NCBI GenBank assembly: GCA_040882565.1
Contig: JBBEAZ010000042.1
Location: forward strand, 146,423-210,422
DNA length: 64,000 nucleotides
Source: CF-162 sp040882565
GTDB lineage: Bacteria; Chloroflexota; Dehalococcoidia; SM23-28-2; RBG-16-64-32
Direction of reading: 5' to 3'
Shown: piece by piece, positions 24,457 through 32,510 of the stretch
Position numbering within the stretch: position 1 is the stretch's first letter
Layout: each line of letters opens with the position of its first letter
The notes under the pieces: generated by a model
Database searches by the model: none
What the model saw: the letters and a program-made list of their open reading frames with translations, nothing else
Told to the model about the DNA's origin: nothing
Translations under genes and position numbers: made by a program

Positions 24457-25131
24457 ATGACCCAGCAAACTAAACTCGCATTGAACGTCGCCCGCCGCGA
24501 AGTGCTCGGCAAGAAAGTGAAGCAGCTTCGCCGGCGCGGCCAGACGCCCGCGAACATCTACGGGAACCAGCTCAGCTCGGTCGCCATCGAGGTGCCGACG
24601 GAGGAGTTCCGCCTGTTCCTGCGGGCGCACTCACGTAACGAGATCATCTACTTGAACGTTGACGGCGAAGAGCGCCCGACGTTCATCCGTGGTATCCAGC
24701 GCAATCCTGTGACCGATGTGATCCTGCATATCGACTTCCTCCAAGTGTCCCTTGACCACAAGGTGCGCCTCGAAGTGCCGGTGCACCTCGTCGGAATCTC
24801 GTCCGCAGTCGACACCTTCGGCGGCGTACTCACTCACTCGCTGAACAGCGTGAGCGTGGAGGCGCTACCGACGAACATTCCGTCCGTCATCGAGGCGGAC
24901 GTCAGCGTGCTGACCGAGCTTGGCCAGTCGCTGCATGTGTCAGCGCTGGTGGCGCCGGAGGGAGTGGAGATTACCACCGATCCTGAGGCCGTCGTCGCGC
25001 GCATCGACATCCCGGCCGCCGAGCGTGCTGAGGAGGCCGAAGCGGCGGAGGGCGTCGAGGGTGAAGAGGTTGAGGGCGAGGCCGGCGGCGAAGCGGCCGA
25101 AGGCGGCGGCGAGTCAGAGGAAGGCAGCTAG
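24457..25131 (+). CDS. rplY: 50S ribosomal protein L25/CTC family
   Basis: 224 residues with AGGAG upstream of the ATG. The N-terminal L25 domain (about 1-95, NVARREVLGKKVKQLRRRGQ then PANIYG) binds 5S rRNA. The C-terminal TL5/CTC beta domain (about 95-185, VPVHLVGISSAVDTFGGVL) follows. The last 40 residues are a Glu/Ala/Gly-rich acidic tail, common in CTC-type proteins of this lineage. The gene stands alone with a strong terminator after it. The longer CTC form is usual in Chloroflexota and many Gram-positives. Confidence 0.95.
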   Translation: MTQQTKLALNVARREVLGKKVKQLRRRGQTPANIYGNQLSSVAIEVPTEEFRLFLRAHSRNEIIYLNVDGEERPTFIRGIQRNPVTDVILHIDFLQVSLDHKVRLEVPVHLVGISSAVDTFGGVLTHSLNSVSVEALPTNIPSVIEADVSVLTELGQSLHVSALVAPEGVEITTDPEAVVARIDIPAAERAEEAEAAEGVEGEEVEGEAGGEAAEGGGESEEGS

Positions 25132-25147
25132 TCCAGAACGAAACGGA

Positions 25148-26119
25148 CTACGGGGGAGGCGAATGCGCCTCCCCCGTTTCATTTGCGGTCGAATCGAACC
25201 GCCGCCCGATCAGCGCAGACATACCCCGCAACAGTTCATCGGCCGGCAGTGGGCGCCGGCCCGCGCGCTGCGCCTCGAGGACGGCGAGCAGCCCGCGACC
25301 GGTCTGCACGGCGAACGGCGCTTCGCTTGTGGCGATCACAGTGCCGGGCGCTTCGACGGACTCTTCTGCGAGCGGCTGCGCGCGCCAGATGTGGAATGGC
25401 TCACCGTTGAGGAACGTGTGGGCGCCGGGCCATGGGTTGTACGCCCGGACGCGGCGCCAGATGTCCTCCGCCGGCAGCGACCAGTCGATGATCCCGTCGG
25501 ACTTGCGCAACTGGCGGCAGACAGTCGCCTGCGATTCGTCCTGTGGGACGGCTTCGATCTCGCCGGCCAGCCAGCGAGCCAGCGTCTCCACCAGGAGGCC
25601 GGCCCCGACTTCGGCGAGAGCTGAGGTGAGCGCGCCGGTCGTATCATCGGCTGAGATGGGAGTGACGCGCTGCGCGATGATCGGCCCGGAGTCGAGCCCT
25701 TCGTTCATCCGCATGATCGTGACGCCCGTCTCCTTGTCGCCGGCGAGGATCGCGGCGGCAACGGGCGAGGCGCCGCGCCAGCGCGGCAACAGGGAAGGAT
25801 GGACGTTGAGAACTCCCCTGGGCGGGATCGCGAGGACGTCCGGCCGGATCAACTGGCCGTATGCCACTGCGGCGATCACTTCCGGAGCGAGCGACCGGAG
25901 GTGCGCCACGACTGCGGGATCGCGTAGTGAAGGCGGCTGGTACAGAGGCAGGCCCAGTTCTGCGGCGGCGGTCTTAACGGCGGGCGGGACGGTCTTGCGG
26001 CCGCGTCCGGTCGGGCGGTCCGGTTGCGTGTATACCGCCGAAACCTCGTACCCTTCTGCGACGAGTCTGCGGAGCGGCAGCACGGCGAACGGCGGGGTCC
26101 CGATGAAGACTATGGGCAC
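25148..26119 (-). CDS. fmt: Methionyl-tRNA formyltransferase
   Basis: 323 residues from GTG 26119; formylates initiator Met-tRNA. The N-terminal formyl-transfer domain has VFIGTPPFAVLPL, the flexible-loop region PDRPTGRGRK, the folate-binding NVHPSLLPRWRGASPV and TIMRMNEGLDSG. The C-terminal OB-like domain (about 205-310) is complete. No Shine-Dalgarno site is visible. TAGAAT (26135-26130) sits 10 bases before the GTG, suggesting a very short leader. It is not paired with def or other initiation genes here. Confidence 0.95.
   Translation of the reverse strand: MPIVFIGTPPFAVLPLRRLVAEGYEVSAVYTQPDRPTGRGRKTVPPAVKTAAAELGLPLYQPPSLRDPAVVAHLRSLAPEVIAAVAYGQLIRPDVLAIPPRGVLNVHPSLLPRWRGASPVAAAILAGDKETGVTIMRMNEGLDSGPIIAQRVTPISADDTTGALTSALAEVGAGLLVETLARWLAGEIEAVPQDESQATVCRQLRKSDGIIDWSLPAEDIWRRVRAYNPWPGAHTFLNGEPFHIWRAQPLAEESVEAPGTVIATSEAPFAVQTGRGLLAVLEAQRAGRRPLPADELLRGMSALIGRRFDSTANETGEAHSPPP
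25151..25176. terminator. Bidirectional terminator between rplY and fmt
   Basis: An 11-bp perfect stem CGGGGGAGGCG/CGCCTCCCCCG with an AATG loop, followed by TTTCATTT on the plus strand. The hairpin also encodes the last codons of the convergent fmt gene. Confidence 0.85.
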
Positions 26120-26173
26120 ATCGCGGGCGATTCTAGCATGGGCCTATCGCAACGGCGAGCGTCCGCAGTGCGT

Positions 26174-26179
26174 TATACA
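26174..26179 (+). promoter_or_regulatory. -10 box of a probable leaderless mRNA (lipoprotein gene)
   Basis: TATACA lies 8 bases before the ATG at 26188 and no Shine-Dalgarno site is present, so transcription should start at or next to the start codon. Confidence 0.45.
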
Positions 26180-26187
26180 AAGCAGTT

Positions 26188-26787
26188 ATGTGGCAACAGT
26201 CTGACCGATATGTGCTCTTGATCCCGGTGGTCCTCACTGGACTCGTGCTCCTCTCGCTTGCCTGCGGCGGAGGAGAAGCTGAAGGCGACAAGGAGCGGCC
26301 GTCGGGTGTCGCAATCGTCGTGACGAGCCCCTCTGGCTCGGTGACGCCACGGCCGCGGCGCACGACAATCGCGACGGCATCGCCGTCGCCGACACCGCTC
26401 CAGGTGTGCGCGCCGAATCCCGATCCTGCGCTTCCCAAGGCGCTGCAGGTGCAGGCACCGGTGGCCAACGCGAGCGTCGGCATCCCGGTGCACGTGCGGG
26501 GCTGGGGATCGAACATCGGCGAGCAGAACAAAGGCGTTTTCATAGCGCTCGTCAACGATCACCAGAGTGTCCTGCAGGTGAACCGGGTGCCACCGCAGCC
26601 GCGCGAGTTCCGGGTTGCGCCCGAAGGTATGGAGATCACGGAATTTACGCGGCCCTTCGCCATAGACATCGTGATCAACGATCTCGAGGAAGAAACACCT
26701 TACTGCATCTGGGTCTACCAGGACACAGACGACCAGGGACACGCACGAGGCGTCGTGCAGATACCCGTCGTGGTCTTGCCGCGCTAG
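26188..26787 (+). CDS. Lipoprotein with immunoglobulin-like (Gmad2-like) domain
   Basis: 199 residues. A signal with lipobox Cys26 (LLSLACGGG) is followed by a Ser/Thr/Pro linker (about 30-75) and a beta-sandwich-like domain (about 85-199). The domain contains LQVQAPVANASVGIPVHVRGWG, resembling the opening strands of Gmad2/bacterial Ig-like domains. Two Cys residues (in VCAPNP and YCIWVY) could form a disulfide outside the cell. The role is unknown. Its end overlaps the convergent peptide-binding protein gene by 4 bases. Confidence 0.75.
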   Translation: MWQQSDRYVLLIPVVLTGLVLLSLACGGGEAEGDKERPSGVAIVVTSPSGSVTPRPRRTTIATASPSPTPLQVCAPNPDPALPKALQVQAPVANASVGIPVHVRGWGSNIGEQNKGVFIALVNDHQSVLQVNRVPPQPREFRVAPEGMEITEFTRPFAIDIVINDLEEETPYCIWVYQDTDDQGHARGVVQIPVVVLPR

Positions 26788-28454
26788 CGGCCGAGCCCGG
26801 GCGCCGAATCGAACGTCCAGTCCTGCACGCTGCGGAACCGCGACGCCGTCGTGAACAGGACCCCCGGCTCAATGCCACCGATACGTGCCGAGACGAAGTA
26901 CGTGTAGACGGGGTGATAGAGCGGGATGCTGGGCGCGTCCTCGACGAAGAGCTCCTGGAACTGCGCGTAGAGGTCCCGGCGCTCGTCGAGGTCGGTCGTC
27001 TGCCGCGCTGCTTCCATCAGTTCGTCCGCGCGCTCACTGGAGTACGCCGCGAGGTTGCGGCCTTCTCCCGTCGCCTGGGAACTGTGCCAGGCCGGATACG
27101 GATCAGGATCGGCGCCTGGGTCCCAGCCGAAGATTGCGGCCTGGTATTCCCGCGGGATCAGGAAGTCGCGCACGAGCCGGCTGGACGCTTCGCGCACGAC
27201 CGTGGCGTCAATATCGATCTGGCGAAGCTGCTCGGCGATGGCGTCGGCGATGGCGCCGCGTAAAGGGTCCTGGTCGGTCATGATCGAGAAGCGCAGCTCC
27301 ACATTGTTTCGCCGGCGGACGGTGCCGCCCTCCGGGAGCTCCCAACCGCCGGCGTCGAGCAGGTTACGAGCTACGCCAAGGTCTTGGGAGGCCGGGTCCA
27401 CATCATCGTCGTACGCCCATGTGCCGGGCGCCACCGGTGACTCGGCACGGATCGCTCGTCCACCAACCAACGACGAGATGATTGAGTCGACGTCAACGAT
27501 GTGGGCAATCGCTTCGCGCACGAAGGGATCGTTGAGCGGCGTTTGGCGGTTGTTCAGGTAAAGGATCGTATACGCGGTGCGGCCCGCAGGGTACTCTTCC
27601 AGGCCGTCGATTGACTCCAGCGTCTGGTAGTCGTCTGGATTGATCGTCAGATCCACAAGGAGGCCATCGATTTGCCCACGGACGACATCGGCGGCGGCGG
27701 GGGAAACGTCCGGGTAGAAACGGACTTCGATGCGGCTGATCGAGGGCCTACCAAGATAAAACTCGGGGTTCGCCTCGAAGACGGCGCGCGTCGGGTCGAG
27801 TTTCTCGACGCGATACGGACCAGTGCCGATCGGCTTCAGGTGAAACGGGTCGTCCTGGATCGTCGCCGCGTTGACAGTTGCCAGGATTTCCTTGGGCAGG
27901 ATACCGATCGTGGTGTAAATGAGGAACGGCGCATATGCCTCCGGGAGAACGCAGGTAACGGTTAGCAGTTCAGCTGACGAGCAGCCGATGGACTGCCAGA
28001 GCTGCGCCTGGTCGGGATCACCGTGCAGCCTGGGATCGCCGAGAAGTCCGTAGGTGAAGACGACGTCGTCCGCCGTGAATTCGGCGCCGTTGTGCCATTT
28101 AACGCCGGCGCGGAGGTGGAAGGTGTACGTTGTCCCGTCGTCGGAGATGTCCCAGCTTTCAGCTAGCGAAGGCTCCGGCTGACCATCCGCACTTAGCTGC
28201 GTGAGGCCGGAAAAGACGAGGGCAGCGAGGTCGCGGTCGGCATCGCTCTGGTACATGAACAGTGGATTGAGGATCGAGCTGGCGCCGACTATCCCTTCGA
28301 TGTAGCTGGACTCTTCCGGGTCGTCAGAGCCGCCGAGAGGGTTGGCGAACGCCAGCACGAGGACGACGATGAGGACGAGCGCACCGGCAGCGCCGGCGAC
28401 CCACGGCCAGCGGTGGGGGGTTTCGGTAGGCACCGGGGCACGCTGAAAGGTCAT
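26784..28454 (-). CDS. Peptide/oligopeptide ABC transporter substrate-binding protein
   Basis: 556-residue family 5 extracellular solute-binding protein. It is held by an N-terminal membrane segment (about 18-37, AGALVLIVVLVLAFANPL) instead of a lipobox. Typical motifs are LSADGQPEPSLAESWDISDDG and WHNGAEFTADDVVFTYG in the first lobe, YTILYLNNRQTPLNDPFVRE in the centre, and a C-terminal DERRDLYAQFQELFVEDAPS. No permease or ATPase genes are adjacent. Instead it follows secG and yvcK on the same strand (27-base gap after secG), so it may be transcribed with them. Confidence 0.9.
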   Translation of the reverse strand: MTFQRAPVPTETPHRWPWVAGAAGALVLIVVLVLAFANPLGGSDDPEESSYIEGIVGASSILNPLFMYQSDADRDLAALVFSGLTQLSADGQPEPSLAESWDISDDGTTYTFHLRAGVKWHNGAEFTADDVVFTYGLLGDPRLHGDPDQAQLWQSIGCSSAELLTVTCVLPEAYAPFLIYTTIGILPKEILATVNAATIQDDPFHLKPIGTGPYRVEKLDPTRAVFEANPEFYLGRPSISRIEVRFYPDVSPAAADVVRGQIDGLLVDLTINPDDYQTLESIDGLEEYPAGRTAYTILYLNNRQTPLNDPFVREAIAHIVDVDSIISSLVGGRAIRAESPVAPGTWAYDDDVDPASQDLGVARNLLDAGGWELPEGGTVRRRNNVELRFSIMTDQDPLRGAIADAIAEQLRQIDIDATVVREASSRLVRDFLIPREYQAAIFGWDPGADPDPYPAWHSSQATGEGRNLAAYSSERADELMEAARQTTDLDERRDLYAQFQELFVEDAPSIPLYHPVYTYFVSARIGGIEPGVLFTTASRFRSVQDWTFDSAPGLGR

Positions 28455-28481
28455 GTTAACCAGGAAACGAGCGCGATGACG

Positions 28482-28700
28482 CTACCGGATGTAGACGGCC
28501 AGCGCGGAAATACTGAGCCAGAGCACGCTCAAGCCAATGGTGAGCTGAAAGAGGTTCTTTTCGAGGCCCCTCCGCGTGCGGACAAACGACCCGCTTTGCA
28601 GGCCGCCTACGCCCTCTCCCTTCACCTGGAGCAGGATGACTGCGACTAGAGCGATCGAAACGAGGATCGCCGCGAGTGACAGGTATTCTTCGAGAGTCAT
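28482..28700 (-). CDS. secG: Preprotein translocase subunit SecG
   Basis: 72 residues with two membrane helices (about 5-25 and 50-70) and the typical central loop GEGVGGLQSGSFVRTRRGLEK. It assists the SecYE channel during protein export. The start ATG is one base past the upstream yvcK stop, so the two are translationally close, and the genes yvcK-secG-peptide-binding protein form one unit. Confidence 0.92.
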   Translation of the reverse strand: MTLEEYLSLAAILVSIALVAVILLQVKGEGVGGLQSGSFVRTRRGLEKNLFQLTIGLSVLWLSISALAVYIR

Positions 28701-28702
28701 GT

Positions 28703-30085
28703 CTAGTTATCCAGTGCGCTGACCAGGTCTTCTTCCAGTTCCACCGACAGCGGTGGCGGCGCCTGGTCGCGGTCGTAATAGACGCGCATTATCGCCTGAG
28801 CCAGCTTCGAAGAGTCGTGGTGGTACTTATTCTCCTCGCTGATGACGTCAGCCGTGACCAATCGTACCCGATTGCCGAGGCCATCGTCCAGCCGGACCGC
28901 CTCTGAATGCGGCGCCTTCGGGATGGAGTCGAAGAGGTTGTCGTTGGCAAGAACGGTGCTCACGACGCCCTTGCCGAGCTGGTCCTCCAACTTGGCGAAG
29001 TGGGCGGCGACATCGAATCCGTCGGTCTCCCCGTGCTGGGTCGCCACGTTACAGACGTAGATTTTGGGCGCGGACGAGGCGACAACGCTACGCCGGATGC
29101 CCTCGACGAGCAAGTTCGGGAGCACGCTGGTGTAGAGGCTGCCCGGACCGAGGATGATCAGATCCGCCTCGAGGATGGCCTGCACGGCTTCGGGGTGCGC
29201 CGGTGGGTTGTGCGGGAGGAGGTAGACCTCGCGGATGCGCATGGTCGGGCCGTCGCCGTTGGTAGTGGCAGGCCCGATCGACGACTCACCCTCGATTGTC
29301 TGCATGTCTTCGGTCTGTGCGCACAGCGTGACGTTCGCGAGTGTCGAAGGGATGATCTGGCCGCGTACGGCGAGCACGCGGCTCGTCTGGCGGATGGCGT
29401 CTTCGAAGTTGCCAACGACGCCAGACATGGCGACGATGAAGAGGTTCCCGAAAGAATGCCCGGCGAGACCGGAGCCGTCGGAGAAGCGGTACTGGAAGAG
29501 GCTCGTGACCAACGGCTCAGCGTCAGCGAGGGCGGCGATGCAGTTGCGGACGTCTCCTGGAGGGAGGACGCCGAGTTCGCGCCTCAGGACGCCGGAGGAG
29601 CCTCCGTCGTCGGCGACAGTGACAATCGCGGTCAGGTTGCCCGTGTACTCCTTGAGGCCGCGAAGGAGCGAGGCGAGGCCAGTTCCGCCGCCGATGGCGA
29701 CGATCTTGGGCCCGCGGCGCAAGAAGCGCTGCGTGTAAATCGTGTTTACGAGGCTGTGTGTGCGCGACCGGTTGGGCGCAAGGACAGAGATCAGCGAGTC
29801 GTTGAGCTTCCAGATCGAGAAGAGGATCAGGCCGGCTGCCGTCAGCATGAACGCTGCGCCGCGGACGTAGCGCGGGATGAACTGCAGAGTGACGTAGTAC
29901 ATGAAACCGGGCAGCGTGAAGCCGGTAAGGTATGCCTCGCGCACGATATAGCTCAGGCCGAACGTCATCATCGCCACGCCGATGATGGTGAGGATGAGCC
30001 AGCGCTTGATGTGCATCCCCGGGTAGAACCATTTGAGGAAGTCAAACGCGAACATGCGGCGAACCGCCTCGATGAGGTTTCTCAT
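28703..30085 (-). CDS. yvcK: YvcK/CofD-like UDP-GlcNAc-binding protein with membrane anchor
   Basis: 460 residues. The C-terminal roughly 330 residues are a YvcK domain: KIVAIGGGTGLASLLRGLK, VTVADDGGSSGVLRRELGVLPPGDVRNC, GHSFGNLFIVAM, and LGPGSLYTSVLPNLLV. YvcK proteins bind UDP-sugars and tune cell-wall precursor flux and gluconeogenic growth. The first roughly 115 residues add two or more membrane helices (IKRWLILTIIGVAMMTFGLSY, and AAFMLTAAGLILFSIW), absent from Bacillus YvcK, which would tether it to the membrane. It is followed directly by secG. Confidence 0.93.
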   Translation of the reverse strand: MRNLIEAVRRMFAFDFLKWFYPGMHIKRWLILTIIGVAMMTFGLSYIVREAYLTGFTLPGFMYYVTLQFIPRYVRGAAFMLTAAGLILFSIWKLNDSLISVLAPNRSRTHSLVNTIYTQRFLRRGPKIVAIGGGTGLASLLRGLKEYTGNLTAIVTVADDGGSSGVLRRELGVLPPGDVRNCIAALADAEPLVTSLFQYRFSDGSGLAGHSFGNLFIVAMSGVVGNFEDAIRQTSRVLAVRGQIIPSTLANVTLCAQTEDMQTIEGESSIGPATTNGDGPTMRIREVYLLPHNPPAHPEAVQAILEADLIILGPGSLYTSVLPNLLVEGIRRSVVASSAPKIYVCNVATQHGETDGFDVAAHFAKLEDQLGKGVVSTVLANDNLFDSIPKAPHSEAVRLDDGLGNRVRLVTADVISEENKYHHDSSKLAQAIMRVYYDRDQAPPPLSVELEEDLVSALDN

Positions 30086-30121
30086 AGTCCAGTACTAATA
30101 ACGACTATTGCGGTCATATGA

Positions 30122-31597
30122 CTACGGGTTCCCGCCGAATTTTTCCCGCAAAAGCTGCAAAGCCACCTCCGGACGCGCGCGACCGCGCGTTTCCTTCATC
30201 ACCTGGCCGACAAGGAACTTGATCGCTTCATCCTTGCCGCCGCGGAAATCCTCGACGGCTTTCGGATTGGCGGCGATCACTTTCTCGATGCTCGCCGAAA
30301 CCTCATCCGTTGAGGTTATCTGAACGAGACCCTGTTCTTCCACAACCTGCTTGGGCGCCTTGCCGGTTGCGAACATTTCCTCGAACACGGCCTTGGCGGT
30401 CTTCCCGGAGATCGTACCGTCTTCCTGCAAGGCGATGAGTTCCGCGAGGGACTGCGGCGTCACTTTGGAATCCTGGACGTCGACGTTCGCGGCGTTGAGG
30501 AGGCGCGCGAGATCACCGGTCAGCCAGTTCGCGACGGCCTTTGCTTTCTCAGACGAACCGGCAGCTGCAACCGCGTCCTCGAAGAAGTCGGCGCGTGCGC
30601 GGGACTCCGCGATCACCCGCGCATCGTACTCCGACAGGCCGAACTCAGCTTCGAAGCGGCTGCGACGCGCGTCCGGCAGCTCCGGCATGCGGGCCTCTAG
30701 AGTCGCTACCCACTCGCGGTTGATGACGAGGGGGGGCAAGTCGGGCTCCGGGAAGTACCGGTAGTCCTCGGCAAATTCCTTGGTCCGCTGAGGGACGGCC
30801 TGGCCGATGTCTTCACGCCAGCCACGCGTCTCCTGGACGACACGACCGCCGGAGTCCAAAACCTCGGCCTGGCGCTGCTCTTCGAACTTGATCGCGTCGT
30901 AAGCGTGCTTGAAGGAGTTGATGTTCTTAAGTTCGACCTTCCGGCCGAACTCCGCGCCCGGCAGCCGAATGCTGACGTTGGGCTCGCAACGCATGTTGCC
31001 TTCCTCCATGTTCGCGCGGCTGGCCCCAATGTAACGGAGGATCTGGCGCAACTTTTGAAGGTAGGCGCGCGCTTCCTCGGCTGAACGGATATCCGGCTCG
31101 GAGACGATCTCCATCAGGGCGACGCCGGCGCGGTTAACGTCGACGAGACTGTAGGTCTCGCCGGTGGCCGAATCCTTTGCGTGCTGGAGACGCGCTGTGT
31201 CTTCCTCAAGGTGCACGCGGGTGATGCCGACGCGCTTGATCTCGCCGTCCACCTCGACCTCAAGCCAGCCGTTCTTGCAGATCGGCATGTCGTATTCCGA
31301 GATCTGATAGCCCTTCATCAGGTCCGGGTAGTGGTAGTTCTTGCGGTCGAATTTCGCCTGGGAAGCGATCTCGCAGTTCAGGGCGAGGCCGGTCATGATC
31401 GTCAAGTTGACGGCTTCGTGGTTGATCACGGGAAGGACGCCGGGCATGCCCAGGCAGATTGGGTCGACGTGTGTGTTCGGAGGGGATTCGAGGGTCGGGT
31501 TGGAGCAGGGGCAGAACATTTTGCTCCGCGTCAGGAGTTGCGCGTGGACCTCGACACCGATGACGGTCTCGTAACGCGTAGCGGCTTTAGTCTCCAA
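30122..31597 (-). CDS. gatB: Asp/Glu-tRNA amidotransferase subunit B
   Basis: 491 residues, the normal GatB length. GatB binds mischarged Glu-tRNA(Gln) or Asp-tRNA(Asn) and activates it for amidation. Conserved segments are YETVIGVEVHAQLLTRSKMFC, LPGVLP-like GMPGVLPVIN, KNYHYPDLMKGYQISEYDMP, and the C-terminal YqeY-like domain ending GRARPEVALQLLREKFGGNP. gatA and gatC are not in the window, so the subunits are encoded apart in this genome or beyond the edges. No Shine-Dalgarno site is evident. Confidence 0.96.
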   Translation of the reverse strand: METKAATRYETVIGVEVHAQLLTRSKMFCPCSNPTLESPPNTHVDPICLGMPGVLPVINHEAVNLTIMTGLALNCEIASQAKFDRKNYHYPDLMKGYQISEYDMPICKNGWLEVEVDGEIKRVGITRVHLEEDTARLQHAKDSATGETYSLVDVNRAGVALMEIVSEPDIRSAEEARAYLQKLRQILRYIGASRANMEEGNMRCEPNVSIRLPGAEFGRKVELKNINSFKHAYDAIKFEEQRQAEVLDSGGRVVQETRGWREDIGQAVPQRTKEFAEDYRYFPEPDLPPLVINREWVATLEARMPELPDARRSRFEAEFGLSEYDARVIAESRARADFFEDAVAAAGSSEKAKAVANWLTGDLARLLNAANVDVQDSKVTPQSLAELIALQEDGTISGKTAKAVFEEMFATGKAPKQVVEEQGLVQITSTDEVSASIEKVIAANPKAVEDFRGGKDEAIKFLVGQVMKETRGRARPEVALQLLREKFGGNP

Positions 31598-31666
31598 ATC
31601 AGCTCAAGTCTAACAGGCAGATGTCACGGATACGTATCGCCGACATGACAATAATGTTGAACGTGT

Positions 31667-32356
31667 TTACAGTTCGGCGCGGAATAGAGACAGCACGCGG
31701 CCCCAGGCGTCGTCGGCGGCGGCCTGCTTGAAGACCTCCGGGCGGGTGTCGTTGAAGAAGCCATGCTCCGTGCCCGGGTAAACCATAGTCTCGACCTGCT
31801 TGCCGCCGTTCCGAATCTGCATCTCGAGTTCGGCGCGGACAGCTTCGTTGACCCAGCTGTCGTGCTCGGCATAGACAGCGAAGACGGGGCCCTTGACGTT
31901 CTGCAGCTTTTCGGCGGGGCTGGGATTCATGCCATAGAAGGGCGCTACTGCTTTGATCAGCGGCGACTCGGAGGCGAGCATCAGAGCCAGGCCACCGCCC
32001 ATGCAGAAGCCAACGGCCCCGATCCCACGGCCATTTATATACGGCCGCTGCGAGAGGTATTCGGTCGCTTTGACGAGTTCCCTAACGGCGCGGGGCATGT
32101 CCAGCGCCATCATAGCCTTCTGGGCCTCGTCGGGCTCGGCGGCCACCTTGCCGTGATAGAGGTCGGGCGCGAAGGCGGCAAAACCTTCGCGAGCGAAGCG
32201 CTGGGCGATGTCTTTGATGTTATCGTTGAGGCCCCACCATTCCTGGATGACGACAACGCCGGGGAAGGGGCCGTCACCCTGCGGACGAGTGAGGAAGCCG
32301 CTGGCTTTTTCGCCATCGGCCGCGAAATCGAGCATTTCCGTTGTGATATCTGCCAA
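31667..32356 (-). CDS. Dienelactone hydrolase family protein
   Basis: 229-residue alpha/beta hydrolase with a Cys nucleophile. GFCMGGG contains Cys118, Asp166 is in AEHDSW and His198 in TEHGFFND, the full Cys-Asp-His triad of dienelactone hydrolases. The N-terminal VVVIQEWWGLNDNIKD is also a family hallmark. It may hydrolyse lactones or other esters in aromatic degradation or detoxification, but no pathway genes lie nearby. It is divergent from the subtilase gene. Confidence 0.92.
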   Translation of the reverse strand: MADITTEMLDFAADGEKASGFLTRPQGDGPFPGVVVIQEWWGLNDNIKDIAQRFAREGFAAFAPDLYHGKVAAEPDEAQKAMMALDMPRAVRELVKATEYLSQRPYINGRGIGAVGFCMGGGLALMLASESPLIKAVAPFYGMNPSPAEKLQNVKGPVFAVYAEHDSWVNEAVRAELEMQIRNGGKQVETMVYPGTEHGFFNDTRPEVFKQAAADDAWGRVLSLFRAEL

Positions 32357-32510
32357 TTTCAGGACGCTCCTTCGTCAGGGGATAGCAAGCCGATATGTTA
32401 TCACGCGGCTCCGGCCTTTTCCGGCGGCCGTGCAACGAATACAATCCTCAGCAGCTATCGTATCTGCAGCCAAGAGGGGCGGCGGAAGAAGGGGCGAAGC
32501 GAACAACAAC

